NCBI RefSeq assembly: GCF_905475345.1
Contig: NC_066600.1
Span: 2,365,001 to 2,429,000 of the forward strand
DNA: 64,000 bases
Origin: Vespula vulgaris
Taxonomy: Eukaryota; Arthropoda; Insecta; Hymenoptera; Vespidae
Direction: 5' to 3'
Shown here piece after piece: positions 13,572 to 26,868 of this stretch; position 1 is the first letter of the stretch, and every line of letters begins with the position of its first letter. Made by a program: the position numbers and the translations under genes. A model generated the notes under the pieces. The model searched no databases. It saw only the letters and a list, made by a program, of their open reading frames with translations, and was not told the DNA's origin.

Positions 13572-14682
13572 GAAAAATCGAAAATCGAAGGGTCCTGATA
13601 AGTTAACGCTGCACCAGGAGGGACAATATGAGCCGGCCGGATGCTGCGCGAGAGAAGAGCTTGCTATCTTCGATCCTTGACCAGATAAGATGAGGGTAAA
13701 AGAGTGAAAGAGAAAGACAGAGAGAAAAAGAGAGAGTGAGAGAGAGAGAGAGAACGCGAATTGTGCGAGCATCGTATCGAAGAGGGACCCACGTAGGCCA
13801 CTATAAGGCCCGGTTAAAGGCTCCGCAGTGGAATATAAAGAGGGGATTGAGTTGTAGCCGCGAGTGGAGGATCTTATGTAGATTCCTTGTAGATCGTGCA
13901 CCCGATTCGATCGCGATCGGCTACCCGGTACCTGGTTAATTAAAATTGTAGAGGCCCAACGTCTTCTCTCTCTCTCTCTCTCTCTCTCTTTTTCTTTTTC
14001 TTTTTCTTTTACTTATTTTCTCTCCTCTGGAGTTTTTCCATCCTTCTTCCTCTCTTTTTCTCGTTCCTTAGGCCACCACCAACCTCTCTCTCTCTCTCTC
14101 TTTCTCTCTGTCTCCCTCTCTCTTTCTTTCTTACTCCTCCTTCACGATCGAGGAGTCTCCCCATAAAGTCAGTCCACCTCCGATTTTTGGTTCCCCGCTT
14201 GGGAGGCTGCTTACGTGAAATCCTATTACCGCGAACCACGACGATCCACCTTGGTGGACTAGCTGGCTAGCTAACTTGCTAGCTAGCTCTCGTATCGCTT
14301 GAAAAACTTACCAAGATGCTGCCTTATTCTCGATAATCTTTCGTGACTTTGAAAATAGATTCGAGTAATTCTACGATGTATTCAACTTATTTACATACGT
14401 ACGTATATGTCACGTGTCTATGTATACGAATATATGTATGTACGTACATACGTACGTACGTATATTCAAATCTGTTTTGTCAGTCCTCTCGAACGTTTTC
14501 TTTGAGTAATAATGACGTGAGCGCGAAGCGATCATCCTTATATTAGCATAACTTCTTCGAAAAATAAAAAATCGTTCGATGTATTAGAGAATATTCATAT
14601 GTTCATATTTTCTTTTAGTATCTATGTAAATCTATCGTGGATCTTTAAATCGGTAGAAGAAGCTTATACCATCTTCTCTCTG

Positions 14683-14733
<51 letters not shown>

Positions 14734-17700
14734 GTTCGCCGATATGAACGCGCTCTGATTGATTTATGCTTAACCCTGCCAAGCGACGACCCTCCCGCCC
14801 TCTCTTCTTCCTGAACGGAGAGGTGAGCCTAACCGAGGCTATCTCTATATCGGCCCGGCGAGTAGCCATTATCGTGCAAACTATATACGCACACGTGTAT
14901 CGATGCCACGTACTTTTTTCATTTTCTCTCTCTCTCTCTCTCTCTCTCACTCTCTCATTTCTCTCTCCTACGAAGCAATGAGCCAAGCCGAAGAGTCTCT
15001 TTTCTATTTGCTTCCACTTGTTATTTCATCGTCGACAACAACCTACCATAGCTTCTTTTCATATAGTTAATTCTTTTATTCGTTATAAAACATTGTTTTT
15101 TTTTTTTATAAAATGTGTATGTTCTTTCGTTTTCTTTTTCTTTTTCCTTCCTTTCTTTATTTTTTTCTTTTCCCTCTTTCTTTTTTATCAATAGGAAAAT
15201 ATCGTTTTACTCGTTATACTTCCTTTTATCTTCGAGGTCATCAACGTTATCTTCGTTTGGTTTTACTCCGGGCCGGATGTTTGCTTTAATTAGTGCCTAC
15301 AGTCTTAGTCTCTTTAATTAAGACCGAAATCGGTTTATTAGCTTCGGAATACTATAATAGCTTTAGCAGTGAACGACAACGAAGCTTAGCCTTTACGCGT
15401 TAGAAACTACGTTTCACCATATAAACCTATAACTGAGATTTCTCTTTCTCTTTCTTTCTCTCTGTCTCTCTTTCTTTCTTTTTTTTCTTTATCACCCGTC
15501 AAATATCTACGATGATTCGTCGAAACAACCAGTTAAAAGACGAACGTATTTCATCGAATAGATAGGAACATAGTAAGATGCTTTACGACGATCTTTGTAA
15601 GATTGATTTATCGCACGAATAAAATTTCATTCGATGTCCAGACATGCGCGACTGTGTCTTGTTAAGATAATGTTGAAGAAGTAATTTCGATGAAAAAAAG
15701 TTTGATCATCTCCATAGAAAAATATTTTGAATCACGTAATGTTATTCGATGAAAAAGTTTTTGAATAACTTATCTAAATGAGATTATTATAGAGAAATCT
15801 GAAACGGTGGATTTCTCTTTGTAGGAAAAGAACGATTGTTCGAGTTGCTATTAGAATCGAGAATCGTCTCTTTCTCTCTTTCTCTCTCTCTGTTTCTCTC
15901 TCTCTCTCTCTCTTTCTCTCTCGGAGAAGAGAGAGAGAGAGAGAAGAAGGCAGTCGCCGAACGACTTCCTCCGCGTACATCAATTACGTCTCTCGCCCCG
16001 TTCCCATTATTAGCCGCCTATAATTTATTACTTTCTACCTTAATAAGCATAATAGTTCCCATGCTATTCTTCGTGCCAGCAGTAATCGTCGTTCCTGACC
16101 GTTCTCGCATTATACATCGACGAGAGACTCTGGAACGCAGTTGGTGTGTGCGTGCGTGACCTCTGACCCAGAGACAATCGTTAAGGTAGCGCATTGGGCG
16201 GCGTATACACCACTCAGGTCCACAGATATTTAATTACCCTCGTCGAGTGCCTCGTAGCTATGGTCCACGAACGGGAGATAGTAGATTCTTCTCTTTCGAG
16301 AGAAAAATCTCTCGTAGTCGAAGGAAAATATAGAAATAAATTGGAAAGAGAAAGAAAGAAACGTAAAAAGAAAAATAGAGGAAAAATATAATTGGAAATT
16401 TCATAAAAATTGTTAAATATTTTCGACATAGTAAAAAATTACGATACACAGTTGCATACGCATGTACGTATGTACGTACGTATTTAAATACTTGCTTACT
16501 TACTTACGTTAAGAATATTACTTACGTTCGTACGTCAATATCTTCGAGAAATATCTCCGACTTGGCCGGGTAATCGATATGAATAATAACGTGTAATTTA
16601 GTATTATAAGGTAGAGAGGACTCATCCAACGGAAACTGGACAACGATCATCGTTTCGATTTTTTTGCGAGCGCGTCACTCCTACCTTTTATATACGTCGT
16701 TCGTAACTCGGAAGCCTTAGGCGTGCATCGACTACAAATTGTCGAGCGTAGTTTGATCCGTGACTCACGAGTATCGGGTAACACCTAACCAACCTTGAAG
16801 GATTCAACGATTTTGTGAAGCTCACTCGGTAAATATGAAACGAGAGAAATGTTGTACGAATGTTGAACATTAATAACAACGATCCTTTTTTTTTTATTTA
16901 TATATATTCGATAAAATAATTATCATTGATTTCGTCCTATAATCATACGAATGTTGACGAGGATTTTCATTTCATTCGAACGATTATTACACGTCGATCG
17001 TGACAGTCTCCATAAGAAAAAAGTAAAAAAAAAAAAGAAAAATAAAAAAGAAAGAAAGAAAGATCATAAAAATATATTTGTCACATACGGCGAGGAGTAA
17101 AGCTAAGTAAGAATAATGAGCTAAGTAAGAATAGTTAGGTCTTTGAAAGTTGCCACATGTACTGTGCATAGAGAGTCGGCATTCTGGTGTATCGAAAAAG
17201 AAACGAACGTTCTTTAATGGGACATCTCGGCGTTCAGGTCAGGGTGGCCCCGTTGTGTTACTCGTTACACCCTGCCGCGAAGAGCAAACTAAGAGAAAGA
17301 GAAAGAGAGAGAAAGATAGAGAAAGAGAAAGAGAAAGAGAGAAAGAGAGAAAGAAAGAAAGAAATAGTATTCACCAAGACATAAGAGATATGCATTCGAG
17401 ATCACCGTTCTTTACGTACACACACACACATACACAGAGGCGTATACATAAATACAAACACACGCACACAGGTACAAACACATTTAACCACAATTACAGC
17501 ATCCCGGAGCTCCAGAAAGAAAAGTAGGAATAAAAATGCGAGACAATACGATGTAGCCACCAACCCGTTGTCGTTTACCACCTTTCTAAGGGCACAAAAC
17601 CGAACCTGGAACGCAGCGAATCGTCAATTAAAGAAACCACCGGAGTTTCTCTTAGCATAAGCCACCAGAGAATCTCGAATCTCACTGTTGTCGTTGTTCT

Positions 17701-18324
17701 TGTTGGTGGTGGTGGTGATGGTGATGGTGATGGTGATGATGGTGATGGTGGTAGTGGTGCTGATGCTCGATGCTGCTGCTGTTGCTGCTGTTGTTGGTGC
17801 TGGTGCTGGCGCTGTTGGTGCTGCTGATGCTGCTGGTGCTGCTTGATACTTTATCCTTCTCTTTTTCTCGAGCTCCTTCGTAGAGAGAACAGCTACTACT
17901 TGCTTTTTTAGGTTGGACTTCTCTAAGAGGGAAAGAAGAAGAAGAAGAAGAAGAAGAAGAAGAAGAAGAAGAAGAAGAAAGAGTTGAAAACGGAGAATAA
18001 ACGGGCTCTCTCTTTCTCTTTCTTTTTCCTTTTCTTTATCTTTCTGTCTCTCTCTTTCTTTCTCTCTCTTTCTCTTTAGTACTTCGAAGGTGAGAAAAAG
18101 AGAAGGATGAAGAGAGTAAAGAATTTAAGAGCGAGGACAAAGCATCGAATGGCGTCGGGCTGGATAATAAATTACACTCTTAACGCTTCGAACATATACC
18201 GCTCGATTATTTATTTAACAATAAAAGTAGAATATATATACATATATATATATATATACACATAGAAAGAAAAAGAGAGAGAAAGAAATGGTTAGGTTAA
18301 AAAAGAAAAACCAAAAAAAGATGG

Positions 18325-18388
<64 letters not shown>

Positions 18389-18988
18389 GTGCATGAGAAA
18401 ATTAAATTAAAAAGAAATTGATTATATCAACACTTTGATGTGCCTACATTTTATCAACGCAATGTTTCATTAGGCATATTCCTATAAACAATTTCATGTA
18501 TCCACGTACGTCTATAACATAAGTATAATAAGATAAAAAAAAATTAAGAAGACGAAGAAGAAGAAGAAGAAGGTTAACGATGAAAAATCTTAGAAAATGA
18601 TCGTATAGGAACGACACAACACGTCTCTCGACGTAACGACACTGCTTAACAATAAAATTCAAGCGATATTAATGACACCGATCGGCTTGTGATTTCCGTG
18701 CTAAGATAAACCGCGTAATCCCACGTGTAGGATGTCTTTCCGGCGTGTAGAATACGAGGAGAGTATCCTAGGAAAAAGGCGGAACGATAAACCACCCTCT
18801 CCTCTCTAACCCCTCTCCAAGCAGCACCCTCCTTCTTCTTTCCCCTCTGCACCCCTCTTTCTTCCCCCAACCCCTATTTTACGAAGAGACATCACGTAAA
18901 TCTCCAATTTAACGATCGAGAAGACATCGATCCTTCCTTCGGGACAAATAAAAAATAAAAAGAATGAGAAACAAAAAAAAGAGAAAAA

Positions 18989-19020
<32 letters not shown>

Positions 19021-20397
19021 AGAAGAATATCGACGAGTAGGAGAATAGCTTTGTTTTGTACCAAACGTGTATAAGATAGAGAAAGACAGAGAGAGAGAGA
19101 GATAAAAAGAGATAAAGAGACAGAGAAAGAGAGAGGGAACAGCTTGAAATTAAGTAACAAAACCGGCCACACTCTCGGCTTCTTTCCATGAAAAAGAAAT
19201 CCCTTTTGGTCTACGGTAATTTCGCATCCGCGACGATTATAAAGCGAAAATTTACGAGCATTCGCGACCGACGAAGCTGAGGAAGAGGAGAAGGATGAGA
19301 AGGAGTAGGAGGAGGAGAAAGAGAAGGAGGAGGAAAAGGAGGAGGAGGAGGAAGAGGGACAACCTGCTTTGCGCGAATCTTTTTTTCCATTCTCTCTTTC
19401 TTCTCCTCGTCGACTTTGTCCTTCTGTGGATTTTATCACCGCCTTGTATTTAAGTACCACTGTTGTGTGCTCGTCGCCGTCATTCTTCTTAGGTATTTCA
19501 GTGTCTCTCTATCTATCTAACTATCTTTCTCTTTCTCTTTCTCTCTTTTTCTGTCTCTCTCATTCTCTCTTTCTCATTCTCGCAATTCAACTCGTGGACT
19601 TCTCAGAATCGTTTCCCCGTGTGCGATAATGGCTCTCTTAAAGAGGAAAATCGTATGGTAACGTTGGTACAAAGTCTGCTTTATAGCTCACAATGTTTCT
19701 TCGAATCGTAAAAATGAATGTATAATGAAAAAAAAAGAAAAGAAGAAATAAGAAAAGAATAACAACTCGACGAGGATCACGAAAGGAGAAAAGAACAAAA
19801 TGGAAAAAAAAGGATTGAGAGAGAATTGCAATAAATACTCGTTTTTTTATTCTTTCTTACATGTATTTTTTCAATAATATTTCATTTCGTTGGTTCTTTT
19901 CTTTTTTTTTTTTACTATCCAATCGATACTTCTCTTCAATTACTTCTAATCGTTATTTCATCGACTTGAAAAATGGAAATGTTTAGACTAAGAGAAAATA
20001 AAAAGAAAAGAAACGGGAAAAACGAGAAAAACAAAAAACAAAGAAAAGCAAAAGAGAAAAAAAGAAGAGATAATATCGGGAAGTGAAAAACAAAAAACGA
20101 AAAACTTGACCTACCGCAGTTTTAACTACCGTTCAATTATATAGTTTGCTTTCGAGTCGTCGCGCGCACGAATAAAGCGTGTAATTTACCGGCAATAAAA
20201 GGGCAGTAGTAAAGGCCACGCGAGAGAGGAAAGAGGCAAGAGAGAAGGAAGAGAAGAAGGAGAAGGAGGAGGAGGAGGAGGGAGGAAAGAACACACTGTG
20301 TCGTTAACGACGCCGTTTATTGCCGCGCGTAGCGAATATTTTGTTACAACGCGACGATCATTTCGATCTCCTGCCACTCGATGGGAAGTCACGATAG

Positions 20398-20437
<40 letters not shown>

Positions 20438-23400
20438 TTGCCTCCCTTTTTTTACTCTCTCTTTATAAAGCTTTTCAAAATTTTACAAAATAATATATAT
20501 ATACATGTATGTGTGTATGTAAAAAATAAAAAATAGATATATATATGTATATATTTATTATATATATATGTGTGTGTCTATGTATGTATGTATGTATATA
20601 CCTATATAATAATAATCCTTTACACTTAAGATAATTTGAACGATTAGATAAAACAATTCCGTATGTCTAGAGAATGTCTGGTAATAAGTAAAAGAGTACT
20701 AATTATTATCGGAAGAGCTGACAGTTGTTTAGTTTCGAAATCGTTGTCGTTGTCGTGAAGCTAGTGTAATAACTCCGAGAAGATATCCCGGAGGTCCCCT
20801 TCCCGAAGTAAGGATTATCTTGAAACGCGAAAACGCTCTTCACGGTATCTCCCAGCGAGTTCGAACGACGACGGACCACGGTCTCCAGTGAGAGTTCTCG
20901 CGACCTCGTCGAGATATCGAAACTATTTTTTTTACTCGTAACGATCGGTTACGAGGCAACTCTTCCATCACGTTTAATCGTTTCCACGAGGAAATGCTTT
21001 GGGCTCGTATTGTAAGATATTCGTTCTAAATGATGTTACATTAGTCATAAAATCGTAATGATAGAATTAATGTCTGATGAGTAATTAGAATGTTTTAATA
21101 TCGTAATCGACAATTCGTGAGGAATACCGGTTTATTAAAATAACCTTAGATAAGATGTCGTTAATAAACGTATCTTAATTTTTAATTTGCAATGGTATTA
21201 GATATGATAATCTACGATATGATAATCGTTAGTTATAAAAGCATAGGACGCGTAAGAAGGAATAAGAAGTTTCGATAATCCGTTCGTTCGAGCTGCTCCG
21301 GGCAAGAAACCCGATGCCGACTATGAACGTCAGTAGTTTTAGTCGAGCTCCTCCGCTAGCTTGCGATCTAATCCTATTTTCGTTAGATCCGTTAATGGTT
21401 AATGGGAGGCAAAGTGGTCAGCGACCGGAACAAGAGCTAAGTCCGTCTTAAATCCCGCAGGAGGGAAACCCTTGTAGTCCTTAGCCAAGGACTGTAATCC
21501 GCATGGGATAACTATTGCCTTCGTTCTCGCACCGAGTCAAAGTCAAATCTATTTTGATGGAATAAGAGAGAAGTGTCTGAGCGATCAAAGGATACGATCG
21601 GGAGAAACCTCTAGGAAATAATTTTCATTAATGTTAGTTAAGGATTAATCATGATAATAAAAACTAATGGTTTGACGTTTCGAGATTAATTCGTAATAAT
21701 CTAATAAGATAAATAGGATGATCTTCCTAGACAATTCAAGTTCCACGAGTATTAGAGTATAAGGTCCATGCCCGTAGGACAGGTCGAACTTTCCAATGTA
21801 CACTTAATCGTTATTCGACTATAATATTCAAGGGTAGAAACAATAATATTCTCTCGGTCCTCGCTTCCTCCTTCTCCTCCTCGTCCTCCTTCTTCTCCTC
21901 CTCTTCACCCGCGAATATTATAGGCTCCAAGCCCTCTTATTCTGTCTCTTCTCAGATCGAGCCTTAGGCAAATAGTGCAACATGGAGATTAATCGGGATT
22001 AGGATCGGGAAATTTATGAAAGTCCAATGGCACCGAACTATACACTGCCAACATCTACGTACACCTAAACTCTACTACGTCTTAAACCTTATTCGTCTAT
22101 CTAATATCTCTTAGAAAATTAATTAGCGGGCTGCGTGATTCGAAGAAAACGCTATTCCGCAGCCGGCGGCGCATCTTCGAAATTCTAATTTCCACGAAGG
22201 AATCTGTCGGAAGCTATGCAAATAAGATTCACCTAAGTGGTATCGCGCGAGCGCGCGCGCGTGTGCGAGAAGGCGAGCTAAAGAGAGAGAGAGAGTACCC
22301 TAGGTTGTAAATTCTCGAAATAATCCTACGGGTTAATTCCATGCACGACGCTTTATTGCCGTTCTTGATCCGTTAAAATTGAATTGCGAAGAAACATTAA
22401 GCAATTTCGTATATGTGTGCGTGTGTATATATATAATTCTTCGAATGTAATAAATTTTAATCTAATTTTTATCTCGTGAATGAAACATTTTTATCGTAAG
22501 AAAAATAAATAAATAAATGAATAAATAAATATATATACACACACACACACGCTAATATAAGAAACTCGCAAGTAAAGAAATCTTGTATATAAGTGTTCCA
22601 TAGATTTTAGTGGTTAGTGGGGTAAGAGTTTGGGGGCTTGAGAGTGAGAGGAATCGACAGCGTAACACGAAAACTACATTATACTATTCAAACGATTGCA
22701 GGGCACGGCGGGTAAGTTGACATTGTTGTTTCTGAGGGTGGCCTCGGGCCGTGCGAATATCTTAGCGCACTTGGGTATAAGCCATATACGTGTACACGAC
22801 GTCGTACAAGCCCTCCGGGGATGTGAACGCTATACAAGCCACCCCCTCCCTTCCACTCCCCTGCCCTAGCTGCCCTCAACCTTCCATCTCCCCACCTCTA
22901 CTACCATCCCTGCTACTATCGTCGACACCGCACCCTTTCCTCCCCTCGAGTCCCAAGCCAGCCTTCAACCCCCTCACCCCCGCATCTCCAGTCCCCGTTC
23001 CCCCAAACCAGAGCACCGTCTTCTTGCTGGCACCCATATACTAATCAATAACCATGAATCGCTTCGGTAACAGTACCATGCACGTTCCGTTGCACCGTTA
23101 TTGTTACAACGCGGCCGACGCGGCGGCTCGGGTTAGCGTGAAAATTATTATCGCAGATCGATTCTAAACACTGATAATGTCCAAATTCGAGGAACGCTGA
23201 TAGGAAAGCTACCATTGGAAATAAAACGCGCTTTAAGGTCTACGGGAGAATTAGATTTAATTTATCTTACGAATGGTAATGAGTGCTTTCGACCACTCGT
23301 TAAGATATGTCCTAGCACGAAGTTTTCTATGATCGAGCATTTGATTATTGATCTTTCGAAATGAACAGAAAAAGAGACGAAAAAAGATTTCTTATAAATT

Positions 23401-23983
23401 GTATCAAATTAGACGTAAAACGTCGCCTTGGAAAATGATAGGAATGATACGAAAGGAGAAATTTTATATTGAATTAAACTAAATTCCTAATGTATTCCTT
23501 CTAAGTACAGAGGGGTAGAAGGTTCCTACCATAAAATCCATTCGCACAAACTCGCTGGAATATAATTTTGGATTTATGATCCGAGACACGATTAGGGTTC
23601 CTCTAATTGACGTTAGAATGATAAAACGCGGAGTTTTCGTATCGTTACTTTCTGCGATCGTGAACGTTTTTCTTTGGTCTCTAAGGCTTCTTCTCGTGGC
23701 TTAGCACCGACGCTAATATTAATTCGTGCAATTTTAATGTTCCCGTAGCCAAATTTCAATAACGCCATTTTCCCTTTCTCTCTCTCTCTCTCTCTCTCTC
23801 TCGATGTCACGCTAGCATAATTGATTTCCTTTTCTTTCATCGTGACGAACTTCTCACTGCCCTGTCCGTTGGGACTCGTGAAGGAGAAACGAAAGTTGGT
23901 GAAAACCACTTGAATTAGGCGTATGAAAAGACTTGGTGGGAAACTTTTCAAAGGTTCTCATTTATCAAACAAGAAAAGAAAGA

Positions 23984-24023
<40 letters not shown>

Positions 24024-24416
24024 GTACAAAATGAAAAAACAGAACGACACCAACTATAAGCCAACACTGATAAACGATAAAGGAAAAAATTACTGGACGA
24101 TCGTTAAACGTTTCTGAATCAAGTCGATTCGGACGGGCCTCGGGGTTGATACAAGGGTTGATATTCCAGGGACGATATCTAATAAAGTTCAATTATCCTT
24201 GGAAACGAGAAGTGTGCGAGTGAAAGAGATCAAGAGAGAGAGGAATAACTCCGTGAAAGAGAGAAAGCAAGGAAGCAAGGAAGCAAGCAACCGAGCAACC
24301 AAGCAACCGAGCAACCAAGCGAGCGAGCGAGAGAGATGATAATCTAAACGATCGCAAAGTGGGCTACAGAAACGCGCCGAAATTGGCAATAACAGAGTGG
24401 CGGGGTTCATGGGACG

Positions 24417-24450
<34 letters not shown>

Positions 24451-25904
24451 TATGTAAGTATATAATAGTCCGTGTGCCTCGGCGCGAACTTCCTATTCTG
24501 GTTAGCATTCAAATTGAATCTTCGTGGCGGCCGGTCGTGAAGAGTTACCGCCGTTAATGGACCTCGCAAACGCTCTCAAATTGCTGCCAGACTGCTGAGA
24601 CGCAGGCCCTACCTAATCTACCAACATGATTCTCTTCTCCGAGACTCATCGTTCTGTTCTCCACCTCCTACCTCCTCTTTCTCCTCTTGTCCTCCTCCTC
24701 TTGTCCTCCTCGTCCTTCTTCGTCTCCTTCTCTTATCCTCCTCCTCATCGAAAAGACTCGCACCCTTTTCGCGTCCATATCGCGACTCGTTCGATTATGC
24801 CATGTGCACCAAATTTTCGTCTCCCGGGGTACCTCGTTAACGTGTAAACTTTATTATCATTCTAAAGGTAGATAGTTTTACGATAATAAACTGAAGATCT
24901 CTCGTGGCGAGATTGATTAGATCGATATTATTAGAAACATATTAAGTAATAATATATGTCATTATGAGTTATTAATTTTTATTGGGTTATACGTTTACGT
25001 ATATATTGTAGATAATATTATACATACATACGTATATATACATACACCTATATGTACGTGTAAATTCTTCTTTCCTTTTTTTTTCTTTTTCTTCTTCCTT
25101 GTCTTTTCGTATTACTTTCGGCCTGTTTAAAGTCAGTGGAAAATCGAACGAACCAGATATACTAATAAGAAATTACAATAACGACCTAACGAAACGAAGT
25201 TATCTCGGTATATCGGGCAATTATCGTTGACGTTAGGAAGGAACTTATCAGCCGCAAAGAAAAGGACCGTACGTAATATCCTGCGTGGCTCATTGCGTCG
25301 GAGCCAATGTAATTCGACGAGGTAGACGAGCAGAAAAAAAGGAGAGAAATGGGGTGAATTCTCTCTCTCTCTCTCTCTGTCTGTCTGTCTCTCTCTTTCT
25401 CTCTCTACTTTTCTCCCCCTAACTAACTCTCGTTCAAACCGAATTAGCCCGCTCGATTTGGAGAGGCCGAAAAACGTTTTATCGTGTTACCAACTGAAAA
25501 GTGATTTTCAATTCGCAAGAAACCAATTACCATAGTTTCTTCTTTGAGTCCTCTTGAATATTTTTTTAAGATTGATATACAAATATATGCATAATGAATT
25601 ACGATCGATTCCAACAAAGATATATCATTTAGTACCGATAATTTATTTCTTGACTCGAATCACGATTATATCGACTATTCGAAAATTTCATTCTCAGGAC
25701 ATAGTAGTCGACTTTGGAAGAGAGTATTTCGAGACTCCTTCTCAGAGACTGTCGTCGAGATTCGAAATGGCTAATTTAGCGTGCTGGCTCTCATGGGAAT
25801 ACGCCAAGTTTCAAAGTTGGGAGCGTAGGGAGAGAGAGAGAGAGATAGAATGAGAGATCGAGTGGATAGAGATGGGTAAGGAGGAGATGGGAGGTAAAGA
25901 AGAA

Positions 25905-25935
<31 letters not shown>

Positions 25936-26187
25936 CTATATCTTGAGAGAAGGAAAAGGACGAATGCCACGACTTAATACAATTCTATTAGACGTAACTA
26001 TGCGAGCTCTCTTGCCTGCCCATCACCGTTGGATTTAATCGTCCGAGCAGCCAACCGTACGATATTCTACTTCCCATCCTTTGGTCGGATCCAATAGGAA
26101 CGAGACTCTCTTATTATCAAATTAATCTGACCTTCGCGAGAGTACCGTCATTATCATCTCTCTCTTCCTCTTTCGTCAGAAAATCTC

Positions 26188-26249
<62 letters not shown>

Positions 26250-26837
26250 ATCAGTGATTTTCAAATTCATCATTTTCGGGACTAATTAATTCTACAGTGT
26301 ACCTGTTATCCACATCGATTATTCGAAATTTATAGAATATATTACATGGGTGACGTCAAACTGTCCATAGATATTAGATATTATTTACCAACGGCATTGT
26401 AAAAATTATACTCTAACTTTTCATTCCTCTTTTTTTTCTTTTTTTCCCTTAATAGCCGAGTTGAAGATGGACGTTCTTCGTGAAAGAGAGGTGAAGGACA
26501 GCCTAGAACGGCAGCTTCAAGACGAGCAAAAAGTTCGAGGTAAGTAGGAAACGATGAGGATGCAATATCCTTGACACACACACACACACACACACACTAT
26601 ACCCATATACATATATTAATATTTTCTGATATTACAGCATTTACCGTACGCATTTTAAACGGGAAACATTTTAGCATTTCTTTCAATACTTATTAATCCA
26701 TAGATTTTAGAGTTTATTGTATATCATACATCGATGTCACATATATCGAACATCTCCTCTAAGTGATTTCGAACCCTGGAGTTAACACGACGATAAATCA
26801 AAAAGTCATAGAGAAGAGCAGCAAGAGGATAGAATAG

Positions 26838-26868
<31 letters not shown>

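Larger units (their letters stand above)
8611..26455 (+). other. dac intron C-D (17.8 kb)
   Basis: A phase-1 intron from GTCAGT to TTAATAG. It alternates long CT/GA microsatellites with complex islands (listed separately). The longest stretch with few microsatellites is 20690-22260. A C-rich block lies at 22845-23010. No internal exon could be supported. Introns of this size in fly dac contain eye and limb enhancers. Confidence 0.85.

Noticed and set aside
22790..23044. Pro-rich open frame as a gene
   Set aside because: Follows directly from C-rich composition; no start or splice support.
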